DNA of 64,000 nucleotides from Scortum barcoo. Taxonomy: Eukaryota > Chordata > Actinopteri > Centrarchiformes > Terapontidae. Positions 38,291 to 53,100 of this stretch are shown in pieces; within the stretch, counting starts at the first letter, position 1; every line of letters begins with the position of its first letter. The notes beneath the pieces are model-generated. The model did no database searches. It was not told the origin of the DNA and saw only the letters and a list, made by a program, of their open reading frames with translations. The position numbers and the translations under genes are program-made. The stretch spans positions 14,353,271-14,417,270 of the forward strand of contig CM041536.1 in NCBI GenBank assembly GCA_023238725.1, written 5' to 3'.

Positions 38291-39214
38291 TGCAGATGCT
38301 GAAATGTACATGCAATATAACAAGGAGCTGAGGGTTTTTTTTCTCAATTTGTCCTTCAAATTACTCCTTAAGAATGTGTTATTATATTATTTCACTCATT
38401 CTATGCTTCATTTATTAAACAAGAAATTACATATATATCATATTTGGGTTGGATATTAGTTGGCACAGCCATCCTTTGACGATATTTTGTACTGAGGTTT
38501 GTCAGTGGCAAAGTATGACAAAGTGAAGTCAATCTTTTCTTTTGAGTTTTTTAGTCTTTTGAAGTGTAAAGCGTTTTTTTTTGTTTTTTTTTTGTATTTT
38601 GTCTCCACCAGATCAACTCAGATGAGTCTGGCAAAATGCATTGTACTCTTCTATATCCACAAACTACCAAGCTTCACCCGAGTGTGCAGAACCTAACAAA
38701 GTTTCAAAAGTGGGGTAGCTTTCATCACACGAAATTGAATCAAACACAAAAGTCACCTTATAATACATTATTTTATTAAACCAGAAGAAGAACTGTGTCC
38801 TTGCCAATGCAGTAGCAGCATATAAAACATAGAGGTTACAAAAACTTTATTACAAACTAATATTAAAATAAATTAAATCTGAAGAAAACAATCAAGTGTA
38901 AAATATAATATGATATAATCTGATGGATACATAAAATTGTTTAAATGATGAAAGATTAAAATTCTTAACAAATAAATACACAATATACAAAAACAACATA
39001 AACAAATACAACTGATGATCACAATCAATATTTGTGATCAAATAAAAAAGTCTAAAAACATCCTGAGCTAAATCGAATCAACAGTTTTTTTAAACTATCA
39101 ACCTGAAAGGGTGCAGCAACTCAGAGGACCGCCCAATCCATTCTTACTGAGAGAAGCATGAGATGTGTTTTAATTCCCTAAATGGATCCTGGCATTATTT
39201 ACCACAGGTTGTTG

Positions 39215-39300
39215 TGGAGTTAGAGAGTGGTCCATCCACAGAAAGTTGCACTCACTCCTCTCAGAAGCTTTACCCACTGAGCCACTAAGAAGGAGAATTT
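39215..39300 (-). repeat. Possible tRNA-derived SINE fragment
   Basis: On the minus strand, CTTAGTGGCTCAGTGGGTAA matches the Pol III A-box consensus (TGGCTCAGTGG). No B box or acceptor-stem pairing is visible, so it is not a functional tRNA. Confidence 0.35.
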
Positions 39301-39449
39301 CAAGTCAGGGGAGTAGGACATTGAAAACAGTGATGACATTTTCAGATACAAATCATTGTGCCATAGATGTTTCCACAAACATCTTCCCAGAATGAAAAGG
39401 ATGAGTGTGATTACAGACTGTCTCACACTGAGGACAAACAGATATTTTG

Positions 39450-40206
39450 AAAAAAGACGTGGATGTAGCCACAGTGATCAGTCATTCATTACTTTGTGGA
39501 CCACTCTTTCAAGCCTAAAGTTTGCTGTGTTGGCTGTTGCCATGTTGTTTTCTGGAGCCAGATGTGACCATATTTAGACAAGATGATGGAGGTGTGAAGC
39601 TAGCTAGCTTGGTTATCGAGGTGCATTCGTAATTTCTGTTATTCGTTGTGGGTAATTGGGATGCTAATTTTGTGCCAGCAAAAAAGGCTTAAAACAAAAT
39701 GTACCAGAATAATGGAACAGCTGACACCTTTACCACAGCCGAAAGATATTTTTTAGCAACCAAATTGTTTCAGTTAAATTTACAGAACTGAATTCTGTGA
39801 AAAGGTCAAAGTTCAGAGACAAAAAACACAGACAGCACCCAAAAATAAGCTCAGTGTCATGAATACATGCAGCCACACCTCTATCCTGATTGACAGGTCA
39901 CTGTGACTCAAGATAGCCACATCCTGAAGCGTGCCCTAGTTGACCGTCTGTTTTACTCCAAATGGGACCACAATTGACAAAAAGACCAACATGTGGTTTT
40001 AAGAAGACTCTAAGCTTGAGAAATGTTTGCTCACAATAAATCAAGAGAGAAGAATGGTCATTTTTCTTCTAGACTTCTACACAATTGAGCTTCTGTTTTT
40101 TGCAACCAATGGAGCCGCCCCCTGCTGGCCACCAGAGACTTTGCAAGTTCAAGGCACTTCAGCATTGGCTTCACTATTCACACCTGAAGGCTACATCCAC
40201 TTTTTT
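39450..40206. mobile_element. Non-autonomous DNA transposon with inverted ends, about 0.76 kb
   Basis: The left end AAAAAAGACGTGGATGTAGCC (39450-39470) is mirrored by GGCTACATCCACTTTTTT (40189-40206); the core GTGGATGTAGCC is identical in both. The interior (GGAGCCAGATGTGACCATAT; GAGCCGCCCCCTGCTGGCC; CTCTATCCTGATTGACAGG) matches a repeat common in percomorph genomes. No transposase is encoded. I cannot name the superfamily. Confidence 0.75.
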
Positions 40207-43200
40207 ATGTAGTTTAATGTTTTATCATTTGAAATGTGTATCTTAATATAGGTATCGTATATTTTGACAGATACTGATTTTATTGAAATGTCTTTTCTTT
40301 TTAGTTGATTAACTCAAACTCCTTTCGTGTATGTTTGTGATATGACAACAGTAATCAACAGTTTCAGTGATGTAAGAAAATTTGATGCAAATTATATTTA
40401 CATGGCATTTTAATGGTAGAAATTAAGTAGGTGAGTGAAGTAGAGGAACTTCAATGTCAACTTTAATTTTCTACTAAAGAATACTGAGATACTGAGCCAT
40501 CAGTGGCAGAAAGTGCAAACAAACTCTATTGCTCTATCTTCTATTTCTGTCTCTCTCTCAGTCTCCTCACACTTTGGCACCCCAAGGTCAAAGGAAAGAT
40601 ATTGCATGTGGAGTCTGTGCTGACATTAAGAGAGAAATGTATAAATAGATATGAAGATTAATAAAAAAGAGATCCCTGTTTTATAAATGATAAGGCAGAA
40701 TAAATGTCTTGTGATTCTTGTTTGATTTTCTCCATGAGCACAGAGTCAGAAATACTCAGTGAGTGTAGATATAGTTTTCTGTTCATACAGGAGCTTTCTG
40801 AAGTTCAACAAAGCAGAATGGTGCTTTTTGCTTTTTGCAGTGATGCTCTGAGATTACTATAATCACATGTTTTGAATGCTGCTTTGCTGGTGCCAATTTT
40901 CCTGCTGTGTGGAGCAATTTTATTCTGCTCTATTTTATTTTCGGTGTTGCTTGCTCCTGCTTTTATTCCACATGTTGATAAAAGTTTCTTGACGTTTTAA
41001 TAATATCATTTCTGCTCCGACAGTGAGTAGTGACTAACTCTGCCCTGGAGGTGAATCTGTCATGGTTAATGACCTCATCATTTGCCTCTGCAGCAAAGCA
41101 CATGTGCTCCAGGTCATTAACCAAGCATTTCGCTGCTCATACCTAAGCATGTACCTGTCATCAACATCCTGTCAGTTTTTACAGGTTCAGCAACCATGCC
41201 CTGCTCATGGCTGAGAATAAATGTTGAACTACTGAGTGCTTTTTTTAAATTTCCCAACAGTGAGGGATGAGGTTATTTAAATTCAATCTTATGTATTCAT
41301 GACAACTTAAAATAATGACACTCATTATGTATGAAATGCTCCTGTTTGTGTTTCAGTAAATTAAACTAATTAAAGTTGAATTCCACCAATGTCAGCGCAG
41401 CCCATATGTTAAGACACGTGCACCATGATCCACTTTAGTTTGTTGTAATTAAAAGCAACAAGTATGGGAAGAGCATAATAAAACACAAGTGGATCACATC
41501 TGTTCTATTCAAATTATCATTTCCACACTAAATAACGCTTAATTATCCAGATAACAGCTACCTATCTGTCTACCTATCTAAATGTCAAGCAATTTTTCTA
41601 GGTTAAGAAGCTTTGTATAATTATGTGCCACAATAGAGTCACACTGGAGATTAACTGATGGTGAATGATAAAAACATCTCAACATGATTCTGTCTTTTAA
41701 CACATTAGGACCAATGCCCCCTGATTGTTATAATCCTAAGTATGCTTTCATCTTACAAATTCCTAATAATGACTTTCATGGAAATGACTTTTTTTGGCAG
41801 TGATCACAGAAGAATAGATAAACTTATGATGATGATGATGATGATGTTAAATCCAACTAAATCCCCAATTAAACAAAAGGACATAGTGGTTTGATATTGT
41901 ATCCTGTCACTTTTTGGCATTTAATTTTCATGTAATAGCTTTTAAATAATCCTTGGATTGCCAGAGAACAGAGCTGGCTTATCATAGGAATATAACTCTT
42001 CACAAGGTGTGCTGCTGTTGTTGTACAATGCCCTGATCTCAACCCTGATTGCTGGTGTTGCAGGATTTGATTCTGGATATCTAACTAGGGATTTCAGAGT
42101 CCTAAAAGTGGATAAAGGCTGTTTATATTGCTATGGCCAAACATGTACACACGTACATGTATCACATGTATAAACAGGTGTAAACAGATACTGAAATGAA
42201 AAGGAACACGCTGCCATTCCCAAAAAGAGTATTTTCTGCTCTCACCTACTGTGTAATTGCAACATTTTGGAGATTCATTATAAACTGGGCTGGAAGATTT
42301 TTGTCAGTGACCATAGAAATGATAGCTGGGTTAGTGTCAAGCTTACTGGGAGGGAATAATAAGTAAAAATCAGCTTAAGATCAAGGACCTTGGAAACATC
42401 AGTTGAGAAAAATAAACATCACTTAGTAGTTCTTGATATTGACATGTGCAGCTGCAAGGATTTGTCGGACTTTCTATGACTCTGGATGATTTATAAAAAG
42501 AAGATTTATTGAAAGCTACATATATTATTTAGTAGCTCAATAATATCTGTGCTCTTTTATGTAGAATTTCTATATTGAAATACCAAGACATGCAAAGTAC
42601 TCTGTCTTTATTCTCTATTACCATTACCAGATAACAATTCAAACTGAACAGTTGTGCAATTAATTAATGTTTTCATTTTGGTGATGAAATAAGATGTTAA
42701 CGGCACACTAAAAGCACCATTATCCCAGAACCATAAAAATCTTCTAATTTTCTCTCTTTGAGCTAATTCCAGCTAATGACAAAATGCAGCTTAGCGGGAA
42801 GTCAGTCATTGTTTGTGCATCACCCAGCACAAAGAAAAAAAGACAGAATTTATTATTATTATTTATAACAAACAAACAAACACATTGCAAGTATACATTA
42901 CAACAAAGTCCATAACTTGCAGAGTAGAAACAATATATATATAATAATAATAATAATAAAATGCAAAGAAACAATGCAATTAATCTCTTTTCTTTTACAA
43001 ATAGAGTTGTTTTTTTATCCATTTCTCATCAACAGAAAACAACACAATTCACAACATAATACCCAAATAACACTAATACTACTATGAAAATATACCAAAT
43101 GGCAGCCTGATGACATAGATTTTTTATAGATCTTTGTCTTAGTGTGTTTTTTTTTAACAGTTAACACAGAATTGATCTTTTCTTGTGGACAAATATTGCA

Positions 43201-43613
43201 GTCAATAACACATCAACAACATGCTACTCAGATACATTCAATACATGGTCTTGTATAATTTTTTGCTGAAAGGCCATCATGGTCAATAATGATCATGTCA
43301 TAACATTCATTTTGTGTAATGAAACAGTCTGTCGTATTGCACACACAGCACTACAAGTGACAGTTTTGAGCAGTTTCACGTCAATAAGCAATGATAAGCA
43401 GAGGAAAAAAAATTCAAACTTAACGTGTTGTAACGGAAAAGAGAAGAAAATGTTACACTACATTTATCCAAATGACACATCTCTATGAAATCTCTTTTTT
43501 TTATCAGTGCAGCAATTATTTTTAATCACAGACAAACAGGACATTCAAAGATCTACCCAGAAACCCTATAGTTTTCATGTTGTGTGTGTGTGTGTGTTGT
43601 GAATGTGACTGTC
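40207..43613. other. Spacer, right part
   Basis: No gene seen. It contains a GATGAT run (41827-41846) and an AT/ATA run (42934-42959). Part of 42800-43600 could be distal 3' UTR of the receptor gene if a poly(A) site further left than 43614 is used. Confidence 0.4.
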
Positions 43614-43619
43614 TTTATT
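43614..43619 (-). terminator. Candidate poly(A) signal of the GnRH receptor
   Basis: TTTATT (AATAAA on the minus strand) about 500 bp after the receptor stop. A (GT)n run lies just downstream on the same strand as AC repeats. Other TTTATT words further left (for example 42849) are alternatives. Confidence 0.35.
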
Positions 43620-44118
43620 CAGTCATTTCTTTTTTAAATGTACTGACTGACTGTAAGAGTGGAGCTGGAGCATAGGGGAACAGGAGATTTTCAGTTAATG
43701 TATGGCATCTTTAAGCAGATTTGTCATCAGCTCGACCTGAATTCAACCTTTCCTGCACGCGTCTTGAAGCTTCATGGAAATCCAATCAGCCCTGCGAGTG
43801 ACATTATGTGGGAAGCGTTGCCCTCAGCCAATCGTGATGATTATTTTATAAGTGCTGCTAAAGAGCAATGACGCGCGTCGCTCTGAAGCATTTTGTCCGA
43901 ATCTCAACTGTGGCATCCAAGATATTGTGTGTCACAAATAAACAAACCAAGGCAGCACTGTAATACACCGGTGATTACTTCGGTGGAACAACGAGACAAA
44001 AGAGCACTTAATCTCAATGGGGCTTCGGCCTTTCAAAGCAAAATCATTGAATCACTTGACATCGCAAGCGAAAGACTGAGCTCAACGCTGATTGAGATTC
44101 TTCCTGTTGAAATTCTTA

Positions 44119-47100
44119 TTACATCTTGCTTATTGGGATCACTGGCCTTGGGCTACTTTTGTTGCTATTGTTGTCATCTCCCTCCTCTCCATATGTTCTC
44201 TGTCTACCTGAGGTGGCCTGCCTGTGTGACGACAAACGAGTCATGTGTACAAGGCAAGTGTTGTTTTCCAATTCAGTCCGGGTGTTTGAATTGTGACAGC
44301 ACCTCTTCAGGCCCTGACGAAGGTGAACGGTAAAGAGACCATAGGTAATGGGGTCTAGACAGGCGTTGAAGAGGCCAAAGATAAAAAGCATGTGAGTCAG
44401 TGAGTGAGAGACCGTCTTCTCCATTTTTTCAGGGAACAACCAATACCACAGGCCTAGCAGGTAGTAAGGGGTCCAGCAGATGATGAACGATGTCACAATG
44501 ACGATGCTCATCTTAAGAGTCCTCATTCGAGCTTTCGGGATGTTGTTGTGGGAACGGCGGAGATGAACCCCTCTAGGCAGCACTAGAAGAGAAGAAAGCA
44601 CTATCTGTCACATTTGAGTTCTTGGGTCTCAAAAAACATATTTTGACAGGAGATTTTGAAGAAAAGATGTAACTTACGGTTACTGCGGGCCATGCGGCTA
44701 GATATCTCGATAAGGATTCGTGTGTAACAGAAGATCATGATAATCAGAGGCAGGAGGAAGAGGCACACAAAGGTAAACATGTTGTAGACGGTCTCCTGCC
44801 AGCGCTCGACAAAACTGCCGTGGGTGGTGCACTGGGTGAAGTTCTCCGGTACTGTGATGGTCACTTTGTGAAATATAAACATCTGTATGAAAAGACAAGA
44901 AGAGTTCTGCTTAGCGATAGCTCTAAATCTGTCAGGCAGAAAGAAAGACTTCCTTTTAGCCAATTTTTTACTCCTCCAGCCTGTCACCCCGAAATAGACT
45001 GAGGTTTGCCACTGTCATGGATTTGCCAGTTCCTTAAAAGTCTCTCAGAATAGACGAAGAGAGACAAAGCTTCCAGAGAAGCTTACAGGATTAGACCACA
45101 AGTGTGTACTAGTTTAATTTTTTTTACCAGTCACCAGTAGATCTGATAGGATAGTAAAAGTTAAAATACCTAAATAATCAATCACTTTTCAGGATTTGAA
45201 AAGCTGCCTGTAGAAATAAGAACTGTAGCACCACTGGCGACTCTTAAGTATTTCATCTTTATGCATAAAATAAGGTGAGTGTGGATTCTGAATCACACAT
45301 AAATCATGAAAACACTCACACACATTTTCTGTTCCAAATACATCTTGCATTGACTCTACTTCAGGAAAAATGAAGCATCTTCATATTTCTCTGATACAGC
45401 TGCACAGTCATGGCTGTTATAAAACCCATCATATCCAGGTTAGTACAGATTTACTGTACTTGTAGCCTGTCATGGAAAACCTCTTGAGTTTATGGAGAGC
45501 ATTTAGGAGTGATTGTGATTGCTCCTTAACATCCAATCAGTTCTTTCTGTAATAAATAGGTTTAATTGTCTCTTTGTTGTTACTTCCATCGGTCATATGG
45601 CCTGACGTCATTACAGACCTATAATTAAAGCAGCAGTCACCTGATTCTTCTCTTTAAAACTGTAACTTCATAAATACCTTTACCTAAAAATGACGCTGGC
45701 CTGAGCAGGAGTAAGATGTTTTCACGTGTCACATGTTGAAGTATTCTTGAGCAAGACACTGAAAGATAATCGCCATCGATAACCCAGTCAGCACTCCACC
45801 GCCACCACGGTTTGAGTAGACGTGCACATGTGCACTTGAGAGGGAAGTGTTAAGTGTGATGTAAATGCAGTCCCTTTATCATGCTGGAAATCTCTCACTA
45901 GCTGAATCATAGTTAAGAACAAAATGATATTTCTTTGTAAAGTCCTCTCATGAAAATGACTTGCTCAAGAATGCTGCATTTAGTATGATGGTGAGTCTGA
46001 TTAACATTGTGCAGTACAGTACTTGAAATTTTGTGTTATCAACTGACTATATGTCCTAAAAATGACAATAAGTGTTTGGATAATGAATGGTTTTATAGAT
46101 ACTGAATATTTTGTGAAACTGTGGAACTGGCTGAAATGTGGAGAGCTTTTTAATACTCATATTAGGCAGTTAACGCACTCTAACAGATGAATATGTCCTT
46201 GCAAATTTTAAATGAAATCTGGTGTGTTTAATAGACTAGTGTAGGGACTGTCAAAAACAGAGAAAGCCTTTGTCTGCGCTTGTCTAAGAAAATACTTAAA
46301 TATCTTATCTGCGATGAGACACCTGGGCTTGTGAAACACTGCACTCACTGTGGTTTATAAACACACCTGATTACCTGATAAAGTAAAGGCTTTCAGACAA
46401 ATAAAACAAGACCAAAAGGGGAAAAAAACAATACTGGTTTTCCTCTAAAGCACTTGGCCAAATTTTGTTCTCATAAAAACAAGTTTAAAACACAACAGCA
46501 GCAGTCCTGTGACGATATCTTCATTACATGCATCCTTGTGCTTCTATGCTAACGAAAAAAAACTGTAGGAGAAAAATAAAATAAAATTCTGACTACAAGA
46601 AACATCCACAAAAAACAGCAACATTAACTGTTTTATATAAGCAGCCTCTACAACTTGCATGATGCTCATTTATTACACACAGTCTATATGTCAGGTCAAT
46701 TTATTATGTTTTTAGTTAAGAGACATGGTGATATTTAAACTGAGCGCAGACTCCACCGAGGTGTAAATCCCATAGGAGAGTCAGACCTCAAGGCTAAAAC
46801 ATGAGTCGAATTTTGAGAGTACCTGACAGCCTCTGAACAGAGAAAATAGTAACAGGAACAGTTTTGCTCCTGGCTATTTCTTTTCATCTAGACATTTAGT
46901 GCAGTTTGTTTGAGGCCCTCAGATATCACAGTGAAGATAAATAGTCTTCAGGCAGAGCTGTACAACAGCTGTGCCACTGGAAGTGAGTAAGTTTGCCAGC
47001 TCAGCTCAAGTGCAGATGAGTGTGCCTCATGAGCGATACACACCTGTTTACATGTCTTAATATCACTATAGCCTGTATGAATCTTAGAATGAACACAATA

Positions 47101-50100
47101 TTCTTCATTTTTCAAATGAATAGAATAAATGTAAAGCCAAGATCAGTCAGCAAGCCCACCCAGTCCAAAGGAAAGTGTAAAATAAAACACGAGTCTGTTT
47201 CTAGCAATCAAATGTGTGATTATGATGTCACAGAAATGGCTGTTGTCTAATGTGCTTTGACATGTTGAAAAACAACATGCCGAGTGAGATTTTTCTTTTC
47301 CTGCTGTCATTCAGTGGCACAAATTGTGGGTTTTGACCAAGTGTGTTTTACATTCTAGTGTAAAATCCAAAAGTTTCCAAAGATACCGGCTATGTCATGT
47401 TGAGCAAATAAGCTTAAAATGATAGGCCAGAACGTTTCCATTTGATGAAGCACCATAGCAGCATAAACACAGAGTCTTGGGTTGAAATATTTAATTCAGC
47501 ATAAACATCATGTACTGTCGCCTTGATGAAATGCTGGAACAAGCTGTACAGAATATATAGTGTATGATCCTGTCAGACGTGGAAGAAAAATGTTTTTTCT
47601 ACTACATAAAGGGTGTTAATATAAGAGATCAAGGAACCTAACAGCAAAGAAACTCTGCTTTAAAACAATCAAAATTTAGCAGGAAACACCTCATCACCAC
47701 ACATCAAAATATTATATGCACGACTGCTTAAACAGATTTTAAGTGATAAATATACAGTATATTTTCTACTTTTTAATGCACAAAACAACAGTACTTTGAA
47801 TTAAGGTGGAAGGATGGTGCAGAGGGGTGGTTAAATTTAAAATTTAAACAGACTGTTAGTGACAGTCACAGCTACACAGACGTTAAATACCCATGGAGCG
47901 TGTCACATTGAAAAATTTTCAGCAGTCACCCCTTGCTTGTGCTTATTCAAACCAGCAGGAAGTCGCTAAAGCTGCATTTACATCGCAGCAGTAGGGAGGG
48001 ACAGGGAGACGTCCATGCTCCACCATCAGGAGACGTATTAAAGGAGGAGGACATCAATTAGCAGTGGTCCCCCAGCTGACCACATGGTGCTGTTAGAGGT
48101 GTGACAGGTGGAAATGTCTGACAGGAAGTAACACTCATCTGTAAAGGCCAACAGGTATCTGTATTTTTCATAGTATGCTCACTTTAACCTGACTGTGATC
48201 ATATATGTTATGTTGCAAGTGTCAGGATTGACTCTTATGTGCAGTATGCTTACAGCCTTAAAAGGGATTTATGGGAGCATTTTTAGCCCACAGTGATTTC
48301 TCTGTACTGACAATCTATGAATGACAGATTTATATGCAGTTATGCAAGTACTGTGAGAAAATGACTGGATAGAAACCAGTTGGCTTGTTACGTAGTTGGA
48401 CCTAAAATTTGAATGAATGCATAATTTGGCATCATTGGATGTACTCATATTCTACAATAACATTAAGAATATTGCACATATTCTAAATTCATATGCTAAA
48501 AATGTTAATGTGAATATAAATAGCTTACACTGGGACTGGCAGCATCTGGATGATCATATGTCAACACTGACCATCAAGTTTAAATCACAAATGACAGCAG
48601 TCATCCAGGAATCCTGAGAAACAAGCTTCATGTATAAACATTAAACATAGATTTGATTTCCATTTCTCAGGGTTTCCAAACAATATCTGTATACAACACA
48701 TACTGATACTGTCAGCGTCCCAGTGTTTTTCTCCCTCTTCTTTCTCTGGCTCGTCCCCTTGTAGTGTTGTCTGTCTCCCCCTGTCTGTGTTTTGTGTCTG
48801 AAGCTGGGAGGTGTTCTCGGAGGTCACCCGATCACACATACGATTTTACAATCAAGCCACCTACACTGCTGCAGTATTTAGGACGGGCTCAATTCTCCAA
48901 ACATTGCCAGATTGTCCGTTACCCTCCTGTGATAATCTGTCAGGGTCCTTTTTTTGCTACTCTGTGATTCTATGACTTATCACTGCCTTCATCTTCCTAG
49001 ATCTCCTGGAACCTGCTCTACTGTCTGTTTGAATGTCATCATCTCTGTTCTGACTCAGCAAACCCCCTGGCTTCTTCGCTTCTCCCCCCCGGTCCTCAAA
49101 GCCACTCATTGCCTGAGCAACCCAATAAACCTCTGTCTCCTCCTCCACCTGAACTCTGCAGGTTCTTTGTCTGCACTTTGAGGTCCAAACCATAACCGAT
49201 ACTAGAAGCCATATCATATACTATTATATTCAGTAGTGTTACATCCCAGTGGGTGCAAGGAAGTAACAATAGATGTTAAGTGGGCTGAAGGAAAAGCGAG
49301 AGACACTTGGTGCACAATGAATAAAGTTTATTTACAATACAGCAAAGACTGGACAATGAACTGAAAACAAGCTTGCCATGGACAGGCAGAGGCCACACTA
49401 TAAGGACAAAGAAAGCATGGTTAAACAAAACTAACACCAGCTAATTCAAAACCACCTTCCAGGAAAACTTTTTAAGGCTCAAAAGGAGAAAACCTACCTA
49501 AACCAGTATACAAGCCACTTACACAAACACACCACATGGTCAGCTATCAAAAGGCAGAGAGAACCTCAGGCTTCCTCTCTGAGCTTTTATTCAGGGTGAG
49601 GAGCTGAGCAGAGTGAGTACACCTGTGCTTACTCACAATCACCAGCATCAGCAACCCTAAAGGAAATAGAAAGGGAGGAGGGGACAGCACACACTGGCAC
49701 AAAATGTAAAATGTACCATACATACCAACACGTAACAAGTAGCCTACAGTGGTAAATATAACGCAAAGCATTAAGAGATCAAAGCCTGCTGTATAAAACA
49801 ATTGGCCTAATTCACAGTTAAGGTCCCTGTTTTTTTCTAAAGTAATGAAAAAAACGAAGTATAGGTAAGTGTATTAAACCGACACAAGACAGTTAGAAAT
49901 TTGACAAAGGTCAAACAGTGAACACTGTAGATCAGCCTGATACCTTACAGCCCAACCTTGAGTGTATTATTGCACTTGTGATTGACTGTGGAGACAGTTA
50001 TGACACAAAGTGTCAAAGTGACACAAAGTGTCATAGCTGTAACTTTAGTTTCTTTCAAAAGCATTTGTCAATAAAAGAAGAAATGACTTAAGCTACAAAG

Positions 50101-53100
50101 TTAAGTGTCCATCTCTTCTTTTTCTCCTGCTGGAACAAGCAGCTAAGACTGTATCCATTCAATGCTGATTGTTCTGTAACTATTCTGGTTTCAGGAAGAA
50201 ACTGTACATGTAAATGAGTTACAGGAAAAGAGGAGGAGTTGCACACCTCTCATTATTCAGGAGATCAGCCTTGAAGCCTCCAGGGAGAGCATACTGAAGG
50301 TCCCTTCTCCAACACTTTCTTTTCTTGAAGCCTCTCACAGTCTTCCTCAGCGGTTGGAGGATAGTGAGATTTAGCTGTGCATTCTTGAAAATGCTAGTAA
50401 GTGGTCTTTGGTTTAAGATGTTCAGGCTCATTATTCATGCTCTGTTTTGTGTGTTTACTTTGAAGATTCATTGACTTATTTCATTCAGTTACAGTAACAG
50501 GTTATTTCACTTGTTTCAAACAATACTATTATCTATAATAATTTCATTCAGATTATGCCGAGCTTGGCATATATATATGTATATATATCTGTGTGTGTGT
50601 GTTTGTTATAAATGTGTATAAAGAAAATTCATTTACACATATCTACTACATATACTACATATCGACTTCACACCTTCTCTTAACAAGAAGCTTAATGTCA
50701 CATGTCATCAGATGAAAAAAAAGAAACAGTACTAACTAACTATAAGTGATGAGGGGAAGAAGGACAGCAATGTACCCAACTTGCTCTCTAGCTCACAGAG
50801 ACCAGAGTGAACTCCTTGTCATGTCTTTTAAGTTAACAAGCAGTAATTTGAACATCCATGGGAAGCCTTTCAGATTTAAGAAAATGAAGCTTTTCTTCAG
50901 AGAATTAGGGGGAAAAAGCAGCACATTCAAAGTAGAATCTAGTAGTTAAAGGCATTCAATCTTTTACCACCACATCTTGGTCAAAACCCAGCCTTCAGAG
51001 ATTGAATTACATAACTGAGCATTCAATTTCTGATTAAAATTCTTTTGCAATATTTAACACTGCGTGTGATGCGCTGCAAAACTCACCTGATCTCATTTAG
51101 TTTTCCACAGTGGGCTTTCAGGCTGTGATGTATGACTCAAATACACAGCTGCAAACATTTCAGCCTGCTTGAGTGCTGCTGTCTCTCCATGACAGAATGT
51201 CTTGTGTTTGCTGCTACAGGGTGTCCAGCTGTCTTGTACGACATGTCACAGAGGGATCACCGATTACAAACTGGTTCATGAGTGATCCCAATGAAAACTG
51301 TGGTACAGGTTTTACAGAGCTATTTCATGATACGTCTGTCAATTCTATCAGATGAAGGAGGAAAAAAATAGAGGCTGTGGAACCTGTATAAGAACAATGC
51401 ATGTTTGATCCTGTGACCTTTCACAGTAGGAAATTACTATGACAGGTACATGGTAGGAGTCCAGTATGTAAGCTTTCCATCACACTTGGTTTAAGTACGG
51501 ATGATTAAATGTCAGCTGTGCTACACTTAAATTGAGAAAAGCTTCAAGTAATTCCATTCCATTAAAACATCTTTCTGCTCTTCTTCTGGGCTGGTTGCCA
51601 CAGGTTACCAGTGAGAAGATGAGCAAGGACCACACTCATGTACACTAACAGGCAATATCTTAAAACTAAGTAGTCTTCTATTCTGTCTCATGAACTTGCA
51701 AGGTGATGAAGTTACAGATTGTTCAGCTGTTTTACCGGATGATGTTGAACTCGCCTGTAGCCAAAGCTGAGCCAGGATCAACTGTTTTTTTTGCTGCGCT
51801 ATATCCTGCTAATTTTTTTTATGGTGCTGCGTTTTTCAGCACATTTTCTGTTAGAAATCTATCTATAGTTTACCAGTGTCAGTTCAGGAAGCGGCATGTC
51901 CTTAAGGGGGATCTGGGTGGTGGATGGGTATGTAGAGCATTCAGCTGTGGGAGACTGGAGTTTATGTCACAGACCTCCAAATAACATTTGCTCTTATTTA
52001 CTGTAACCACAGTCTTCACATAACCCAACCAAGTTAAGCTTAACTTTAAAGCGGTATTAACTTTTTTGGCCACTTATGGGTGTAGTATCTGAAATTCCAT
52101 ATGTTGATTGACTGTCCTGGGTTTGTTATGCTTAGTGAGCGGTTCCAGGTTTGGCACCTCTCTGTCTGAAAACCTATAGCCCTTTTTAATGTGAACCATA
52201 TGTTTTGACACAGAATTACGAAAACAGCTAACCTATATAAGCAGATAGTTAGAGCTGATAATGCAGAAGGAGATTCATATTGGCTTTCGATCCCTCTCAC
52301 AGGCAATCCGGATGCTTGTTTTGATGCTGTACTCCTTTGTAATAAACCTTTCTTATATACAAGTAAGACAGTGTCAGCTGAGTCTCCTTCATCACCTTCA
52401 CATCGCTTTTTAATAAACAACAGGGGAACATAAAACATGGTTTTATGCATCACAAATTGTAAAGGTCCTTGTTAAAATTAGCACTTGCATTATTTAGCCA
52501 ATGCAAATGATGAAAAAAATGCAATTAATGTGAATAATGCAAAACAATAAAAATCCAAATCTTTCATTTTTCATCATTTCATTTTGTTCTGACTGTTGTC
52601 TAATGATAGTATTTGGACCCAAATACATCAAGCCATATATTTATATTCAAGACAGTGCAGGATTTGTTTTTTCCCTCTGATCTTTCAAAGTTTCAAAAAT
52701 AAACAGCAAAAAGGATTTAACATAACCTTTGTAGATGCCTCTCAACAGTTTCTCAGAGGTCAGTGCTCCTTTATGTGAGAGAGTGAAGGTGCTAGGAGAT
52801 CATTGTATTATTGTCATTCATCATTGTACTAGCTCTCTTCAGAATACCCATCAGCCAATCACAGTGTGAGGCAGGAAATTGCTGTAGTTTTAACTGTATT
52901 TCTGCATTATGAATCAGTCATTAAAGTCAGAAATAATTGTTTAGAGGGTCAGAGTGATGAAGCAAATGTATGACATCACTCATTGACATCACAAAGGCAG
53001 TAGACTAGAAGACTAGAATAAAAATGATGCTTTTCCCCATCACCTCTGACACCTCCACTAAGAAAAGGTTTTAAAAGCACAGCAGCAGGAGCCCCTGAGT

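Noticed and set aside
39215..39300. Functional tRNA gene
   Set aside because: There is an A-box-like word only; no B box, no acceptor stem, no anticodon arm.
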